Shown: positions 33,880 through 47,000 of the stretch, piece after piece
How the letters are laid out: each line of letters starts with the position of its first letter
Numbering within the stretch: the first letter of the stretch is position 1
Assembly (NCBI GenBank): GCA_023525715.1
Contig: CM042010.1
Coordinates: 62,407,229-62,471,228 of the forward strand
Origin: Cichorium intybus
Lineage: Eukaryota; Streptophyta; Magnoliopsida; Asterales; Asteraceae
DNA: 64,000 bases
Direction: 5' to 3'
Made by a program: the position numbers and the translations under genes
Notes under the pieces: generated by a model
Databases searched by the model: none
What the model saw: the letters and a program-made list of their open reading frames with translations, nothing else
Told to the model about the DNA's origin: nothing

Positions 33880-36800
33880 TGTAACACCCCATCTTTCATA
33901 CACCTGAATTGGTGTATTAATTTATAAAACACTATAAATAAAAATTTCGTTCTTTAAAAAAAAAACTTTTCTTTTAAACATTAAATCATTATTTAATACT
34001 TTTGGTCTCAAATAAAAAAATTGTATTAGAAATAATTGAATAACTTTGGGGGTTACAAACTCAGATCAAAACAATCATAGTAAAGCTTTTAAACAGCTTA
34101 AAGCTATGTCCCGTATTAAACCAACATTTCTACCGAAAATTCGGCATGACCTTTGGGCAATATGGTCAAATCCATACCGACACGACTCAATAAAACAACA
34201 CAAAAACAATACGGGACATAACCAAACTTTATACTAAAAGGGTACTTCTAAACCATAAACATAATGTCTCTCAATTACATAATAAACTATACCGCACTTG
34301 GATTAAATCTATATTCTTAATCATCTTCTCTATCTACCATCCACATAAAAGCTTCTAAGTTCTTCACTCCCTTAATCCAATGCTAGACATCCTGTTCCTG
34401 AGTACATAGCATTTTAAAACAAACATACGTAAGACAAAAGTCTCGTGACATACATGGGTTTTAGACCCAACAAGTTTAAAACAATTTGAATATCATTAGC
34501 TATTAACAATAAAGAAAACCTTTCCCTTCTTTCCAAAACCTGCAAACTCCACTTTATTGTCAAAACAATAAAACAAAAGTTCATTGCTATATTCATTAAA
34601 ACAGAAATCATTACTTATTATCCAAACATAAGCTCATTGTTAAAACTTCAAATACTTTAGCTTAAAATGTCAAGTAAGCAATTCATCATAAGCAAACATA
34701 ATTCAGGTACTTTCTTAACAAGTATAGACCAACTATAATTTATGATTAATTTATTATCATTTGGCTTTATACGAGTTTCCCCGTATCCCTTTCCCTCCCC
34801 GGAATAGAACCAATCTATCCGTGAGGGCGTGCTAGTTCCCTTTCCCTTCATGGAATAGAACAAATCTATCCATAAGGGCGTGCTGAGACAACTACTTCGC
34901 GACGGGAGGTACCATCCCAGTAGTGTCTTTTGACCTCCCCTCATTAGGGTGAGATCCTTGTCCGGACATCTTTCTCATTTCTTTCATTTAGTTCATATTT
35001 CAATTTTCTTACCATTATCATTTTATCACAAGGTGGTCTCTAGATAAACATCATTCAAAACATATAAACTCATTTTGAATTCTTCAACATAAAACTTTAC
35101 TTCTAATTCAACTTTGAAAAATCATTTGTAAACCATTTAAATCAGTCAACATAAATCAATATTTTCTAATTCAAGCTTTAAAATACTACTTCGAAAACCA
35201 TTACTCATGAAACATTTATCAATACTTTTGAAAATCATTTGTCAAACTAATAATCATAAAACATTTAACATAAAAATAAAACTTGTTGCTATGTACCCAG
35301 AAAAGTCCTCATGTACTCACCTTGGCTAGTTAGAGAAGTCTAACTAGGGTTACTCCATTTGATTGTCCCTTCCAATCCATGAACTTTAATCCTTAATTAC
35401 CTAAGGAGTTCATTAACATTTTATTAAAACATTTAAGTCTTAACAACATGTAAAGACCACTTAACTCATTTTTATGTTTTCACACTATATTAAACATATA
35501 TTAAAGGTTAAGGTGTCAAACTACTCAAATCCGGTCATAATGAGAGTGAATTGCATGAATTCGGGTCACACGGGTCGTGTAGGAATCACACGGGGTCGTG
35601 TAAGGCTTCAAAGATGTCCAACCTACTGCCTCATTTCACACGGGGTCGTGCCAGGTTCACACGGGTCGTGTAGAATCCTGCAGCCCCATTTTCAACTAGT
35701 TTTTGTTCGTTTTTTGTAGTTGTAGTCCATTTCTTGGTTCAGTTTGTTTCCAAACTTAACAAAACTTTACAAATAGGTTCTATTAACCTTCTAACATGTC
35801 AAGAACATATTTTTAATCCCATTAACTTTAAAATGATTCTAATTTGCAACAAAATTCTTTTAACTTTATAATAATTGATTCCAAATTGAACCTTACATAT
35901 CACACCTTTCAGTCATAACACAAGTTAATCCAAGAATTAAGCTTTAAACTTCCTTTTTCATATCTTATAAATCAACATATTCCCAACATCACATGTATTA
36001 CAAGATCTCATGTCAATTATCAACTTTAAAGCATCAAAACATTAACTTATGAACTTGAAATATTCCAACATGTGTCAAAAATCCTTTTTGTTCCATAGAA
36101 ATTTTTGTAGAACTTGAATATTACCTTTTAATTCAATCCCAACCTTTAATTGATCACTTCCATGGCTGCTTTGCTACTTCAATTCTCCATCAAACCTTCC
36201 ATTGCTGATCCAATTACAAGAAATCATACCAATGTTAAGCTTTCACTTATAACTAATTCAAGTTATAAAGTTCTTAGATTAAACTAACCACACAAACTCA
36301 ATTCTTTTGATTTCTTTGGACTCATTCTATGGTATTTATCAGAAATTAGTCAGCAATTTCAACATGTAATAACAATTTTCTCAAACTCCATAGTTAGGGT
36401 TCCAAATACATAAGTTCTTACCTTAAGATTTCTGCCCAAAATTGAAATTAATCGGAGGTTTGGGGATGTTTCCTTGCAAGAACCCTAGTCTACACCTCAA
36501 CACGACCACCAGCCGCCACCGGCAGTCGCCATCGGTGCCTACAGCCGCCGATAACGGCTTTCCTTCCCTGATCCAAGCAGCAGCAGTGGCAAATTGCTGC
36601 ATCACTACCTTCCACGTACCTCCTTCTCTCTCTCGACGCACCTGTCTCTTGAATCCCTCTTTTCCGTTTTCTTAATCAAGAACACACATACAAATCAGAC
36701 TGTGTGTGTGTTTTTCCCCTTTCTCGAACTCCTTCTCGAACTCTCTTTCTCCCTCTTCTCTCTTTTACGCAGTCAAACACGCACACAGAAATGGGAAGTC

Positions 36801-37482
36801 AAAGCTGGTTTTGACCAGCTATTAAAGTTGGCGAGAATTACAAAAATACCCCTGCTGTATAATGCCTTGGACAATTTTCTCTATTCTTTCCATTTTCTCG
36901 CAAATTTTACACTAACATAACTCCTACATACAATATCGGAATTTCCTAAACTTTATACTTTTAGAAAGCTGGTAATGAGCTTAGCAACTTACTCCTACTG
37001 ACTTAAGTCTGAATCCAACTGGATTTTTCGTTATACGCCCTTAAACATGGTCTATTGGCCATTTTTGGCACTTTTTAACCATCTTTACACCTTCATAACT
37101 TCTTCATTATTATTCCAAACGACTCGAATCTTTTTCCTATATTTTTATTGCATCAAAATCTAGAAAATTATTCTTGGTGACTTTTTCCCAATTCCTTATA
37201 GATTTTAAGATGTAAATTTTTAAAATTTAACAATTAATCTTTTAAATTTTAGTCCCAAATTTCCATTTTTGCCATCGAGTCTTTAAATCAAATTTCCAAG
37301 TGAAATTATACTCCATTTTGACTTAATAAAAGGTCATAAAACCCAAGTTTCCACAATTTTTACACTCTTTGACGCTTTTGCCCTTCCGTGTACATTTAAG
37401 CTCATTTGGACATCAAACTTCCTAGCATCAAGATACTTAGCTTAAAATCCTTATTTCATATATTAAATTTTTGGTTGTCACA
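33880..37482 (-). repeat. H1, probable solo LTR (3.6 kb) of a large-LTR family
   Basis: The plus strand starts TGTAACACCC and ends GGTTGTCACA, so the minus strand runs TGTGACAACC to GGGTGTTACA, like a chromovirus LTR. Near-matching flanks GTGTG (33875-33879) and GTCTG (37483-37487) look like a target-site duplication, and removal rejoins E2 protease with its RT linker. No coding domain, primer site or polypurine tract is visible inside. It contains ACACGGGTCGTGT-like palindromes (35562-35680), a nested hairpin (34891-34924) and a GC-rich block (36440-36600). H2 and H3 are relatives. Confidence 0.7.
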
Positions 37483-38435
37483 GTCTGGCCTTCATTTTTA
37501 TTTTTTTAATCATCGACTTCAAGGATACTAAGGTAATCAACCATTTCATTCCTAATATGACATCTGAATTACCAAATTAAATGATTAAAAATCTTCGGTA
37601 TTTTCAATACATTGTATCTATAACGAAATACCTCTGTATAAACCTTGGCCACATACATTTGTAGTCGTGCCCATAGAAATCTTGTAATATGTAGTTTCCT
37701 TCCCTTTTAAATTGAATTTTTTCACCAATCCCATCGAAAAAGTTGTGAGGCACTACAATCCACAATAACCACGACTTTTTGTTCACCAATAACACCTTAC
37801 ATAATCATTGTTTTTGGTGTAGTGAACCAAATTATCGAGTTTAGTGATACCTCAATTTGGCCTTCCTTATTTATCGTTGCTAATTCCACTAGGTCCTTTT
37901 CCAATCCCTTTTCTTTTATGTCTTCTTCCTTTCCTAATTCTTGCATAAGCACAACATTCATCTCTTTTTTCTTGCACTTATGACCCGACATATAATTTTC
38001 ATCATGTCGCTAACACAATCCATGAGGTCTCTTTTGTTACAATTCAGTAACCGAAAATCTTCTAAATTTCCCGTTGTTCTTACTTCATGAATGGTTTGTT
38101 TCGAATTTATTTCTGATTTTTTGTTCTCTTCTAAACTTTGATCAATAGGATTTCTGAAATTTGACTTCTAAAACATGTTGCGATGCACTATTTTGGTTTT
38201 TTCTTTGATTTTCTTAGCAAGCTTCATGGTGTGATGTATACCTTTTGGGCCCAACATTCTTAATTCTGCTTTGATATTGTGATTCAATCCATTCATGAGC
38301 TGACCCAAAAATATTTCATCGGGTATTCTCTCTAATAGAAGTACAATGTAGAGACCTAATTCAAAAAACATTTTATAAACCAAAATTCCTCCCTTTTTTC
38401 TTCTTTTTTGAACATACATTCTATGGTGTATAATC
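37483..38435 (-). pseudogene. gag C-terminus and protease N-terminus of E2
   Basis: Minus-strand frames show a gag piece (38419-38168) with LNHNIKAELRMLGPKGIHHTMKLAKKI, a gap with degenerate zinc-knuckle wording (about 38040-37980), and a protease linker (37991-37797) with IEVSLNSII and TPKTM, followed by a degenerate active-site region (VVVIVDCSA). Comparison with E (18054-19090) establishes the identity. Truncated on the right near 38435. Confidence 0.75.
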
Positions 38436-38891
38436 GGATGTCACAACAAATATACAACATTCATAGTACAAGAAACCACATTACACAATGTTATACAAAA
38501 TCTATCACCTACATTATTCTTTGGATCTCTAAGATGCTAAAGAGTCTCCTAGTAGCAATAGCCCACACCAATTTCTCACAATCATTTGTTAATGCTTCTT
38601 AGACATATGTCACAATCAAAACACAAAGGAAGTAAGACTATTGTCAAGTGAGTACGTTAAGCAATATCAACACATTAATATATTATAAGTATGGGAAGCA
38701 CACTCCCATGATCACACAATACATCAACATCTAACAGTCATGGGAAACATGTTCCCATGATCATACCACACAATAGTATTTCACAAGTATAGAAAGCACA
38801 TTCCCTTGATCAACCTCGCGCCAATAGTCTACAAGTATGAGAAACACGTCCCCCTGTCCAGCCACGAGTCAGTCACATGCCATTTGGGTGG
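38436..38891 (-). repeat. region I, left part: hairpin-bearing repeats
   Basis: Non-coding. Four diverged units resembling AGTATGGGAAGCACACTCCC lie near 38688, 38734, 38785 and 38830; the first two form perfect hairpins (ATGGGA/TCCCAT at 38691-38709, CATGGGAA/TTCCCATG at 38739-38759). The region continues at 49592 when H2 is removed (GGTCG duplication). It is probably part of another large LTR but its ends are not defined. Confidence 0.55.
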
Positions 38892-41567
38892 GGTCGTGTA
38901 ACACCCCATCTTTCAAACACCTTAAATGGTGTTATCGTTTATAAAAACAACCATTTGTGAAGTAAAATTTCGTACTTAAAAAATAATTTCTCATGACCTT
39001 AAATCATGTCTTTTAAAATTTTGGTCCTAGAAAAAACAAATAAGTCTAAAAGTAATTAAACAACATTGGGGTTACAAACTTATATCAAAACAACCATAGT
39101 AAAGCCTTAAAACATCTCAAAGCTATGTTCCACAACATATCTACTGAAATTTTGGCATGACCTCTAGGCTAATCAGATAAAAGCCATACTGACTCGACTC
39201 AATCAAAAATAGCCCATAAAACTTGGGACATAGCCAAAACATCACAATACATCTACAAGGGAATTCTAAACCATAATTAATAATCTCTCGATTACATAGT
39301 AACATAACTATATCGTATTAAGTAGTAACTCTATCTTCTGATCCTCTTTTCTATCTATGTCCACATGAGAGCTTCTAAGTCTGGTCTTTCTATCCTCTGA
39401 TGTCAATCTTCTTATTCCTCCTGATTACATAGCATTTAAAAAAAAAGATATGTAAGACAAATATGTCTCGTGAGATACATAGGTATGGGTTTTAGACTAA
39501 AAGCATTTGTAAATATAACATATATCATTTTCAAAACCTTTGTACTCAAATCATGTATTGACACTTTATTAGATAGTTTATAAACGAATCATGTCATAAT
39601 ACTTGTTTTCAAAACCTTTATAATTGAAATGTATTAACATTTTGCTTGTAAAGCCTTTCCATAATAAAATAAATAAAAATCTTACCAATGTAAAACTTTC
39701 ATTTCTTAAACTTGACTGGTATTCAATCATAACCAGATTTTTATACTTAAGAAATTAATCATCTTAAGTGATACCCCAAGTCTACACTAAGATGGAAAGA
39801 ACAAAATCAGGCCACCCTAGTCTCATAAATTTTAGGACATCTACTTCATGAAGGGGTCGATACCACCCCAGTAGACTTGGAAAAATTTCCTACACAAACT
39901 CATATTTTTAAGCCTGGAACATTTCTTTGTGCGTAGAATCAGAAAAGGGAAATAGAGAAGAGAAATCGAGAAAAAAAGAAGAAGCAAAACGCACACACAC
40001 GCACACAATCGACTTGTCTATGTGCATGTTGATGATTTTCAAACTCACCAATCCAAGAGGAAGAGGGAACACTGGCTGGACATCGTGGGAGGTCGGGTGT
40101 AGCAACTGATGCGATTCAGAAGAAGGAAAAACCGATGTTGGCGGTGGTGGTCTGATTGTCATGGTCGGCGACGGCCATTGTGGCCGGCAGCGGGCCGAGA
40201 ACAAAGCCTATAATCCGATTTCTAGGGTAATGCAACTCCAATTTCAGATTTTTTGAGGATTGGACACAAACTTAAAAGTAAATATTTGAATATTTGGAAC
40301 CTTAGTTTCTTGAGTTCAAAATCTGTGATGCATGTTGGATTTGAGGTTCATTTTATAGTTTATGTCACAATGTGAAACTATGTTATTGATTTTCTATGTT
40401 TGGACAAAGTTTTGTAATATGGAAACGATGAATAAATGGTTGAGATTATGGTAAAAGAATTGTCCTTGAAATATGATTATGCAAGGGTTGGGCTAAAATT
40501 ATAAGATTGTTATTAGCAAAAGGATGTAATTGTGAATTCTACCGGTAATGGGACAAATCAAGTATGTGTAAAATAATCTTCAAGAGATCATAAAACCTAA
40601 TTGGAATGATATTATGAAATGTTAGGAATGTAATTGTGTCATGTGTACGGAAGAAGGTCATATTTCATAGTGGTTTCTATTTTTAGAAACTTTATTGTGT
40701 TAGAATTGTCAAAACAAGATAAAAGAGTAAAGAAAGAGATGTTTTGACATCTAAGCAATTGGTATTGTGTTATAAACATGTTAGAGCTATGGCGTTGTTT
40801 AAATTTCATGTCAAACCCAATAAATACCAAAATGGTCAAAACGAGACAAAAAGGGTAAATTTGACATATTTGGATATTAAGCTTTTTGTAAGGCATGTTT
40901 AACCAATGAAATTGTATTGGATAATGGTTAGAAGGGTTTAATAAATATTACTAGTTTAGTTGTATAAGGTGAGTACATGAGGATTTTTATCGGGTACATA
41001 ACAACAAGTTTTAAATATTGATTGTTTTATGTTAAATGTTATGCTAAATATTTTTTGAGTAATGGTTTTCCAAATGGTTTTTGAAGCTTAGATTAGCAAG
41101 TATTTATAAAGTTTTTTGTGGCTTTTAAATGTGAATCTATATGCAAGTTTTACCATCCATGACATGCTTATGAAAGTTTATCGTTATGTTTTAAAAGTAT
41201 GATTTGGCATTAAGCCAACTATGTTTTGAAAGTATGATTTAACATTAAGCTGAATATGAATTGAAAAGAATGTTTTGGCATTAGTATTAATGTGATTTCA
41301 AATAAGTAATTTGATGTCAAGTAATGTTATGTTTTATATGACTGGTATTTGAGATATGAACGAATGCAACAATGCAAGTTAATATGTTACCCAATTTCGC
41401 CTTGAGATTCTCGCAAGGGAATGTAGAGGAGTCTACTGGGGTGGTATCGACCCCTTCATGAAGTAGATGTCCTAAAATTTCCTGCACAAACTCGTATTTT
41501 TTCTTCTTTTCACTTAGTCATAACTTTCACATGCGACATTCAATTTTTGCAAACCTTATATAGTTAG

Positions 41568-42333
41568 TGAAGGGTTTTCTAGCAAACAATGAACAAATAA
41601 TTTCTTATGGTTCACATGCAACCCTAGAAAGATCTATGTTTTCTTCTATGAAGATAATAAACTAAAACCTAAGGCCAACAATTATTTCTAAAGATCAAAA
41701 CTGAGAAAACCAACCTTTTGATATTGTTCTTGAAGCTAGCAGCAAAGAGATCCTGCCTCAAATGAAGTCACACCCAAGCAATGGAGAAAACAGTCCAGCA
41801 GAGTAATTCTGGTTGAAGTTGGCGCAGGTTTTAGGGTGGCCAGGTGCCTCCTTTTATAGCCTCCAAGGGTTACAGCTGAAACCCTAAGGAGCCTCCAAAT
41901 GGGCAAGCCTGCTGACTACATGGACCAAGCCTTTTCTAAACCCTAATAGGGTTTCCCCACCTATGGAGAAGCCTCCATAGTTGGCGCCACTTTTGACCCC
42001 TGTCCACTGGCCAGTTATTTATTCAACTATTAAATAAATACAAGTCAGTCCCTACACTTTTAATTAATTAATTTAATCACTAAATTAATTCCAATTAATT
42101 CTAAATTAAATCTCAATTAATTAGTATAGTTTCTAATTAATATATTAACACTTAAGTATATTAATAAACCATTTAATTAATTCTATTGATTTATTACACA
42201 ATTAATAAATCAACCTTTTACTCTACTGAACTCTATCCTAACCTCCAGCTATGAGGGCAACCCAAATGGACTTTACTTCAATTAACAAGATAAATATAAA
42301 TATAAAGTCATGGCTTAGACACCTAATCCAACA
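41568..42333 (-). repeat. 3' LTR of T1 (766 bp)
   Basis: On the minus strand it runs TGTTGGATTAGG to AAACCCTTCA. A TATAAAAG box is at 41858-41851 (minus). Same length as the other LTR and same family as the LTR of A. Confidence 0.95.
41851..41858 (-). promoter_or_regulatory. TATA box in 3' LTR of T1
   Basis: Minus strand TATAAAAG, with the same position in the 5' LTR near 48584-48591; T2 has TATAGAAG at the equivalent site. Confidence 0.55.
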
Positions 42334-43062
42334 GTCTCCCACTTGGATAAGTCTATGACTTTAATTTATCTTCTGATTAATTAACAACCTGCAGCTTCCA
42401 AGAAACTGCTACCGAACTCTGACCCAGTCAGTTCTGTCCATAGATAAGTGATCATATGATCCTTCGTCCAACAAGATATTTTCAGACACGAGACATGGAT
42501 TGAGATCAATCTCTGTCCGATACTCTGTTTCCCGATCTCCGATTCTGCTTATGACTTTAAGACTTCTAATTGAACACATCAATTTAGTCTCGGCTGGCCA
42601 GCACTTAAGTCAACTTCAAAATCATCGAGAGGCCTGTTTCCCTATCAAGGTCAAGGAACGAATAAGCTTTGACTCATATGTTTGTGTCTTTTACTTACCA
42701 AAAACGTACACAACAATGCGTTTTATAACATCGAGTTACCGATGCGTTTACGTATTATCAATGCACAACCGACTCGTAAATTTCAACTCATATGTCTCCG
42801 CTTCAAGATCATACAATATTATCGTCTCAACATTGCTCTTTATGTAATCCATGAAGCAATTTATTGAGCGCGGGTTTATCCAATACTCAAATCTCTATTT
42901 CTAAGTACTCATGAACGTTGTAGCAGTCTTACTGCAATGTCTAACTCCTTAGACAATCTACAAACCAATTCATGACAATCTTTGTTCATACTTACTCCCG
43001 AAAAGTATGAGCGACTGTGGACTTTTGAATAATCAAATTATTCGGGAAGTGAAACATGCAAA
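42334..43062 (-). other. polypurine tract and 3' untranslated region of T1
   Basis: Beginning with GAGGGTG-free purine run read on the minus strand as CCAAGTGGGAGAC (42346-42334), this region matches A 2498-3223. It keeps the serial hairpins TGTCTAA/TTAGACA (42938-42955) and a changed GCAGT/ACTGC pair (42923-42935) where A has AGCAAT/ATTGCT. No ORF is supported. Confidence 0.75.
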
Positions 43063-46000
43063 ATTGAAACATAAAATCTGAATGGTGGCTAATATTGCCT
43101 AATTGCCAAGTCTCCACGAGGTAATCACCAAGTCGGATTTTACATAAAACTATTATCGGTTTCTAGATTCCTTTTAAACTTTTTAATTTGTGTTATGTAT
43201 CTATGTCTACTTGACCTTTTACTCTTTCCATGTATCCAAATGTTATACATTTATACAATTCATCCGATCGGATATCCTTCCGATGATATTTCAATTTTGG
43301 TCATACTGTCATTCTCACAAACAATTCCATTTTATGTATTGTGACTTTCCATGGTTCTCGGGATCTTTAGTTCACATGACTGCACCCTAAGACTATTTCG
43401 AGGTGTTACGATGTGCCGGTGAGCTACACGCGCTCCATCGGAATGCCAACGAAATTCTTTAACCATTAAGTCCTTATTTGAAGACTCTTTTCAAATTGTT
43501 ATCAACATTTACCCCAATCATTTTCCAATGATTTCTCACGTATGTACAAAATCCATTAAGTATTCCCAGCCAGGTCATATCCGGAATCTGACTCAATATG
43601 CTCTAAGCATTAACTCATCAAGACATGTTCATGACACTTCTGATCTATCCAAGAAACTTGTGGGATCCGATCTAATCTTATTCCAAATCCTTTTGGAATA
43701 TTAGGATTATATAATCCTTGTGTCATGACTTTGAATAACTATTTCCTTTTGGAGACTCTTTTCCATGCATCTTGAATCTTATCAAGATCATGCTTACTAT
43801 GTCTAGGTCTATACTGACTGCAACATCTATCTGATATATGTCAATGGATTATGTGAGTATGATGCACCTTCTTTATATCTCTCATGCCAAATCATCACAC
43901 TTTGCAATGACAGGAAACTCCTTTCCTGAGCTATGCATCTTGAGTCTCATCAAGATCATCTTGGCAGAGTTTCGATCTATCTCATAGACGTTTGTAACCA
44001 CCTGAGCATGCCGTATCTTTATTAAGTCTTTCATAGCGATCCGTCTCTTAACACCAAGTCATTACACTTGTAATGAAAAGAGACGTTTCCTAGAAACAGT
44101 ATGTAACACACATATGGAGATAGAGATAACAGCGACACTCCCACTGGCTTTGGCACGGTTATGGACTATTCACAAAATCCAGAGCTTATGGCACATTTTG
44201 AGAATCCAAACCTTTCTGACATCTTAATGGATATCTTTCAGCCCTTTCTCAAAATCCAATCCTTTGGCATATTTTGAGAATCTGAATATCCTTTCTTGCG
44301 TGATGCCCGCGGAGAAATCCCGTGCCCATGTACCTTTATACTGGCATATTCTTTGTGAGTCCTCATTAGTGTGCCGGTGATCCACACGCGCTCCACTAAT
44401 GACTTACATTATGCAGTATCCTTTTGGATTTCATCTTCTATTGAGAGTGCTTCTCTCGGAGTCAATTACTTGACTCTGAGTATCGTCTCACTCAACCAGA
44501 TGTTCTGAAGGTACGTTTCTGTCCATGTTGGTTTCTTTTGATGATTACTCCCACTGGTTTTAAGACCAGGTGTAAAATCAATCAGAATGCCACATAGACT
44601 GTGTCTCGCCCTAAGGTTCTCTTAATTGGCAGCAACCGGGGTCACCAATGCTTCCAAGTAGTCGGATTGTAAATCCGTACCAACTATAGTGTTTTACCAC
44701 TATTCGGTATGTCACCCAGATCATAACTACTTATGACGGTCATCAATACTACTGGTCAAGAGAAGATTATGTCAGTATTAAAACAGAAATCTAATTTCTG
44801 CTCTAAGCCTAGTGATGACTAAAGGTTATTTCACTTGGCTAATCCTGAACTCATTTAGGACTGTCCCAACTCCCACTGTTTCCTTAGAACACGAGTTCTT
44901 TCTAAAAGAGCTCTTTCTTTTTCAGGTACAGCGGGATAGCCAGTGAAACGACATTTCTGATTAGGTTCAGGCTAGTCATGAGGTTCAGATGAACACTACA
45001 TGACCCTGGACATACAATGTACAAGTGGGACAATCCCAGCTTTACATTTCAGACAGTGTCTGCAAAACCTACTTAGTCGAAGGATGTGGTTGGAATATGG
45101 TTTATATGGTCTGACAGGTATAGTATTCAATTTATTGGAAATTGATTGGCAATGTATCTCATACATCGAGGATCGAACTGTTTCGACCAACGCTCCATCA
45201 TCTTCTCTAAGACACATTATAACTATTAATGTTCTTGGAAGGGAATAAACTGTGAAACATTTTCCCAGTTTATGTTGTTACTCAGGTTATGTGGGTCTTG
45301 TACTTCCTTTGAAGTCCTTGAACTGTTCAAGGTTTCAATCCAATCGCTTATTCTGATAAGCGAAGCCATATTCGTCATACCGAATGACAAATATTGCGAA
45401 GTACAAACAATTGTGTTCTATTTGAAGATTCGAGCAATACACAGCAACTGATGTGTCCGTTGCTCCTATTCTCAATGTCTTTTACATCTCTATGTAAGCT
45501 TATGACTTTGTTAATTCTGTTCAAGACTTGCAATCTTCAGTTGACTCTAAGTTAACTGATTCCAAAGTCCTATCCTCTGGATCTTTGGGTGATTCATTTC
45601 TTGCCATTTGTGCTTTATAAAGAACTTAATCATCATCTGACTCTAAGTCAAATGATTCCAAAGTCCTGTCCAACTGGATCTTTGGTTGATTCATTTCTTT
45701 ACACATTAAGAACTCAATTCATCATGTGACTCTAAGTCAAATGATTCCAAAGTCCTGTCCAACTGGACCTTTGGTTGAATTGATTCTTATAACATTTATC
45801 TTAACAATCATAAGGGACACAATTCCTAAAATCCAAACACTTTGGATGCATTCAACATTCAAGTTATTACTAATCATGCATTCGACACATTCATACAACA
45901 TTTCAAGGATAATTCAAACAAAAGATATTAAAAGAAAATTGACAATTTTATTAAAACAAAATCCTTGAACAATATATTATATGACAGACAATGTCAAATG

Positions 46001-46152
46001 CATCTAATAAGCTAATAACATGATTTAATATCTAGCTAAACTTCAAAACTGCATGAGCCGGAAATCTAATCCAAATGTGCTCCTATGCGCCAGAGTCCCG
46101 TACCTTACTGATTCCCTGCATGCAAACCAAAATGTGACTATCACATTATGCA
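43063..46152 (-). other. long non-coding interior of T1
   Basis: Three kilobases without a recognisable domain in any frame, in the place where copia pol would be. It contains two apex-conserved hairpins (43409-43440 and 44364-44401, the latter with an outer arm pair at 44354-44408) and a roughly 90-bp tandem repeat of about three units (45538-45790, unit core GACTCTAAGTCAAATGATTC). T2 has the equivalent sequence at 52340-53874 plus 60250-62558. Confidence 0.7.
45538..45790 (-). repeat. about 90-bp tandem repeat in T1, three units
   Basis: Units carry GACTCTAAGT, TGATTCCAAAGTCCT and CTGGATCTTTGG in that order, with diverged spacers. T2 has the same array at about 61930-62180. Confidence 0.75.
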
Positions 46153-47000
46153 TCAAGGAATTATGGAACAGGAGTTTTGAGGTTTTTTAGATATACCTGA
46201 GGTTTCAAAAGTTTTTGACCTCGGAGCGTCTTCCAATCTTTCCGCGACTGTATCCGATTCTGTGGATTCCCAGTTTAAGACTTGTCCAGACGATCTGGAT
46301 CGTTTCTTGCTGCGTCTTTTCACTGGACTTAATCTAGAAGTAGCTGAACCATTGGAGCTATGCCTATCCAAGAGTGACTCGTATAAAGTCAACAGTGGAC
46401 GCATCTCCATAAAGGTCTTTTTCTGGTCTTCCTTTCTATATGTCTGAATGAACAGATCGTACTTACTAGTCAGTGAAGCGAGTAGAGTGTTAACACTCGA
46501 CTCCTACTCATGCAATAACCAAGTTTGTACAATTCGCCTATGTAAGCTTCAATCTGAAGAACATGCGAATCAATGCTACTTCCTTCTTTTAGCTTGCACT
46601 CTGCAAGTCTTTTGAAGATCCTAGCTTGTTCCTCTTCAACCGGTTTTTGGAACTTTTCCTCAACCGTTTGCATTAACTCATGTGGCCCCAAGGATTCAAA
46701 ATCCTTACGGAACTCGGGGTCAATGGTCAATAGCATGAGGTCACGAATCTCTTAGGATTCATCAACTAAGAAGTTTTGCTTATCATAAGAACTCTTTATG
46801 ATAACTTGTTCCGGTGGAACCGGCATCGGATACTCGATGAGATGAAGCTTGCCAGCAATGACGAGAACCCGTCTCCAATTGCGAAGCCATTCCTTACAGT
46901 TAAGGCCAGTCAGTCGTTCCATATTTAGCATGTGCAATCTGATGCTCTCAGAAATGGGTGAATGAGGAGAGGGAGGAGAATAGACATTAGGTTCAGACAT
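46153..47000 (-). pseudogene. gag: gag-like gene of T1
   Basis: Starts at ATG 47000 (minus). It encodes a copia gag-type protein of about 280 residues: a Pro/Ser-rich start, LNCKEWLRNWRRVLVIAGKL (about residues 32-51), a helical domain with EKFQKPVEEEQARIFKRLAECKLKEGSSIDSHVLQIEAYIGELYKLGY, and a basic Ser/Arg/Lys-rich C-terminal part (VKRRSKKRSRSS). There is no CCHC knuckle or protease. Breaks are a TAG at 46754-46752 and a one-base deletion near 46505 compared with T2. It presumably builds or enters virus-like particles supplied by an A-type helper. Confidence 0.85.

Larger units (their letters stand above)
20281..38435 (-). mobile_element. Reina-like Ty3/gypsy element E2, decayed, split by F, H1 and I
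   Basis: Minus-strand fragments occur in the right order from right to left: gag (38419-38168), protease (37991-37490), protease-RT linker and RT (33870-33280), RNase H (33000-32480), integrase (21709-21088) and C-terminal tail (20800-20281). Gaps are filled by F (21710-32465) and H1 (33880-37482). Similar wording of gag and protease (IEVSxNSxxxxxxPKTM) shows E and E2 belong to one family, E2 being much more decayed. Confidence 0.82.

Noticed and set aside
36423..36675. GC-rich open frames on both strands in H1
   Set aside because: Both strands are open only because of local GC-rich composition; no domain, no continuation, and the block lies in a probable LTR where a 5' transcribed leader would sit.
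39908..40204. Minus-strand 98-residue ORF with Ser/Phe-rich start
   Set aside because: It falls in the inverted part of LTR H2, with no recognisable domain and no matching frame in H1.
44996..45248. Pair of overlapping ORFs in T1 interior
   Set aside because: Same-size frames on opposite strands, poorly kept in T2 (61213-61626), with no domain; treated as non-coding.
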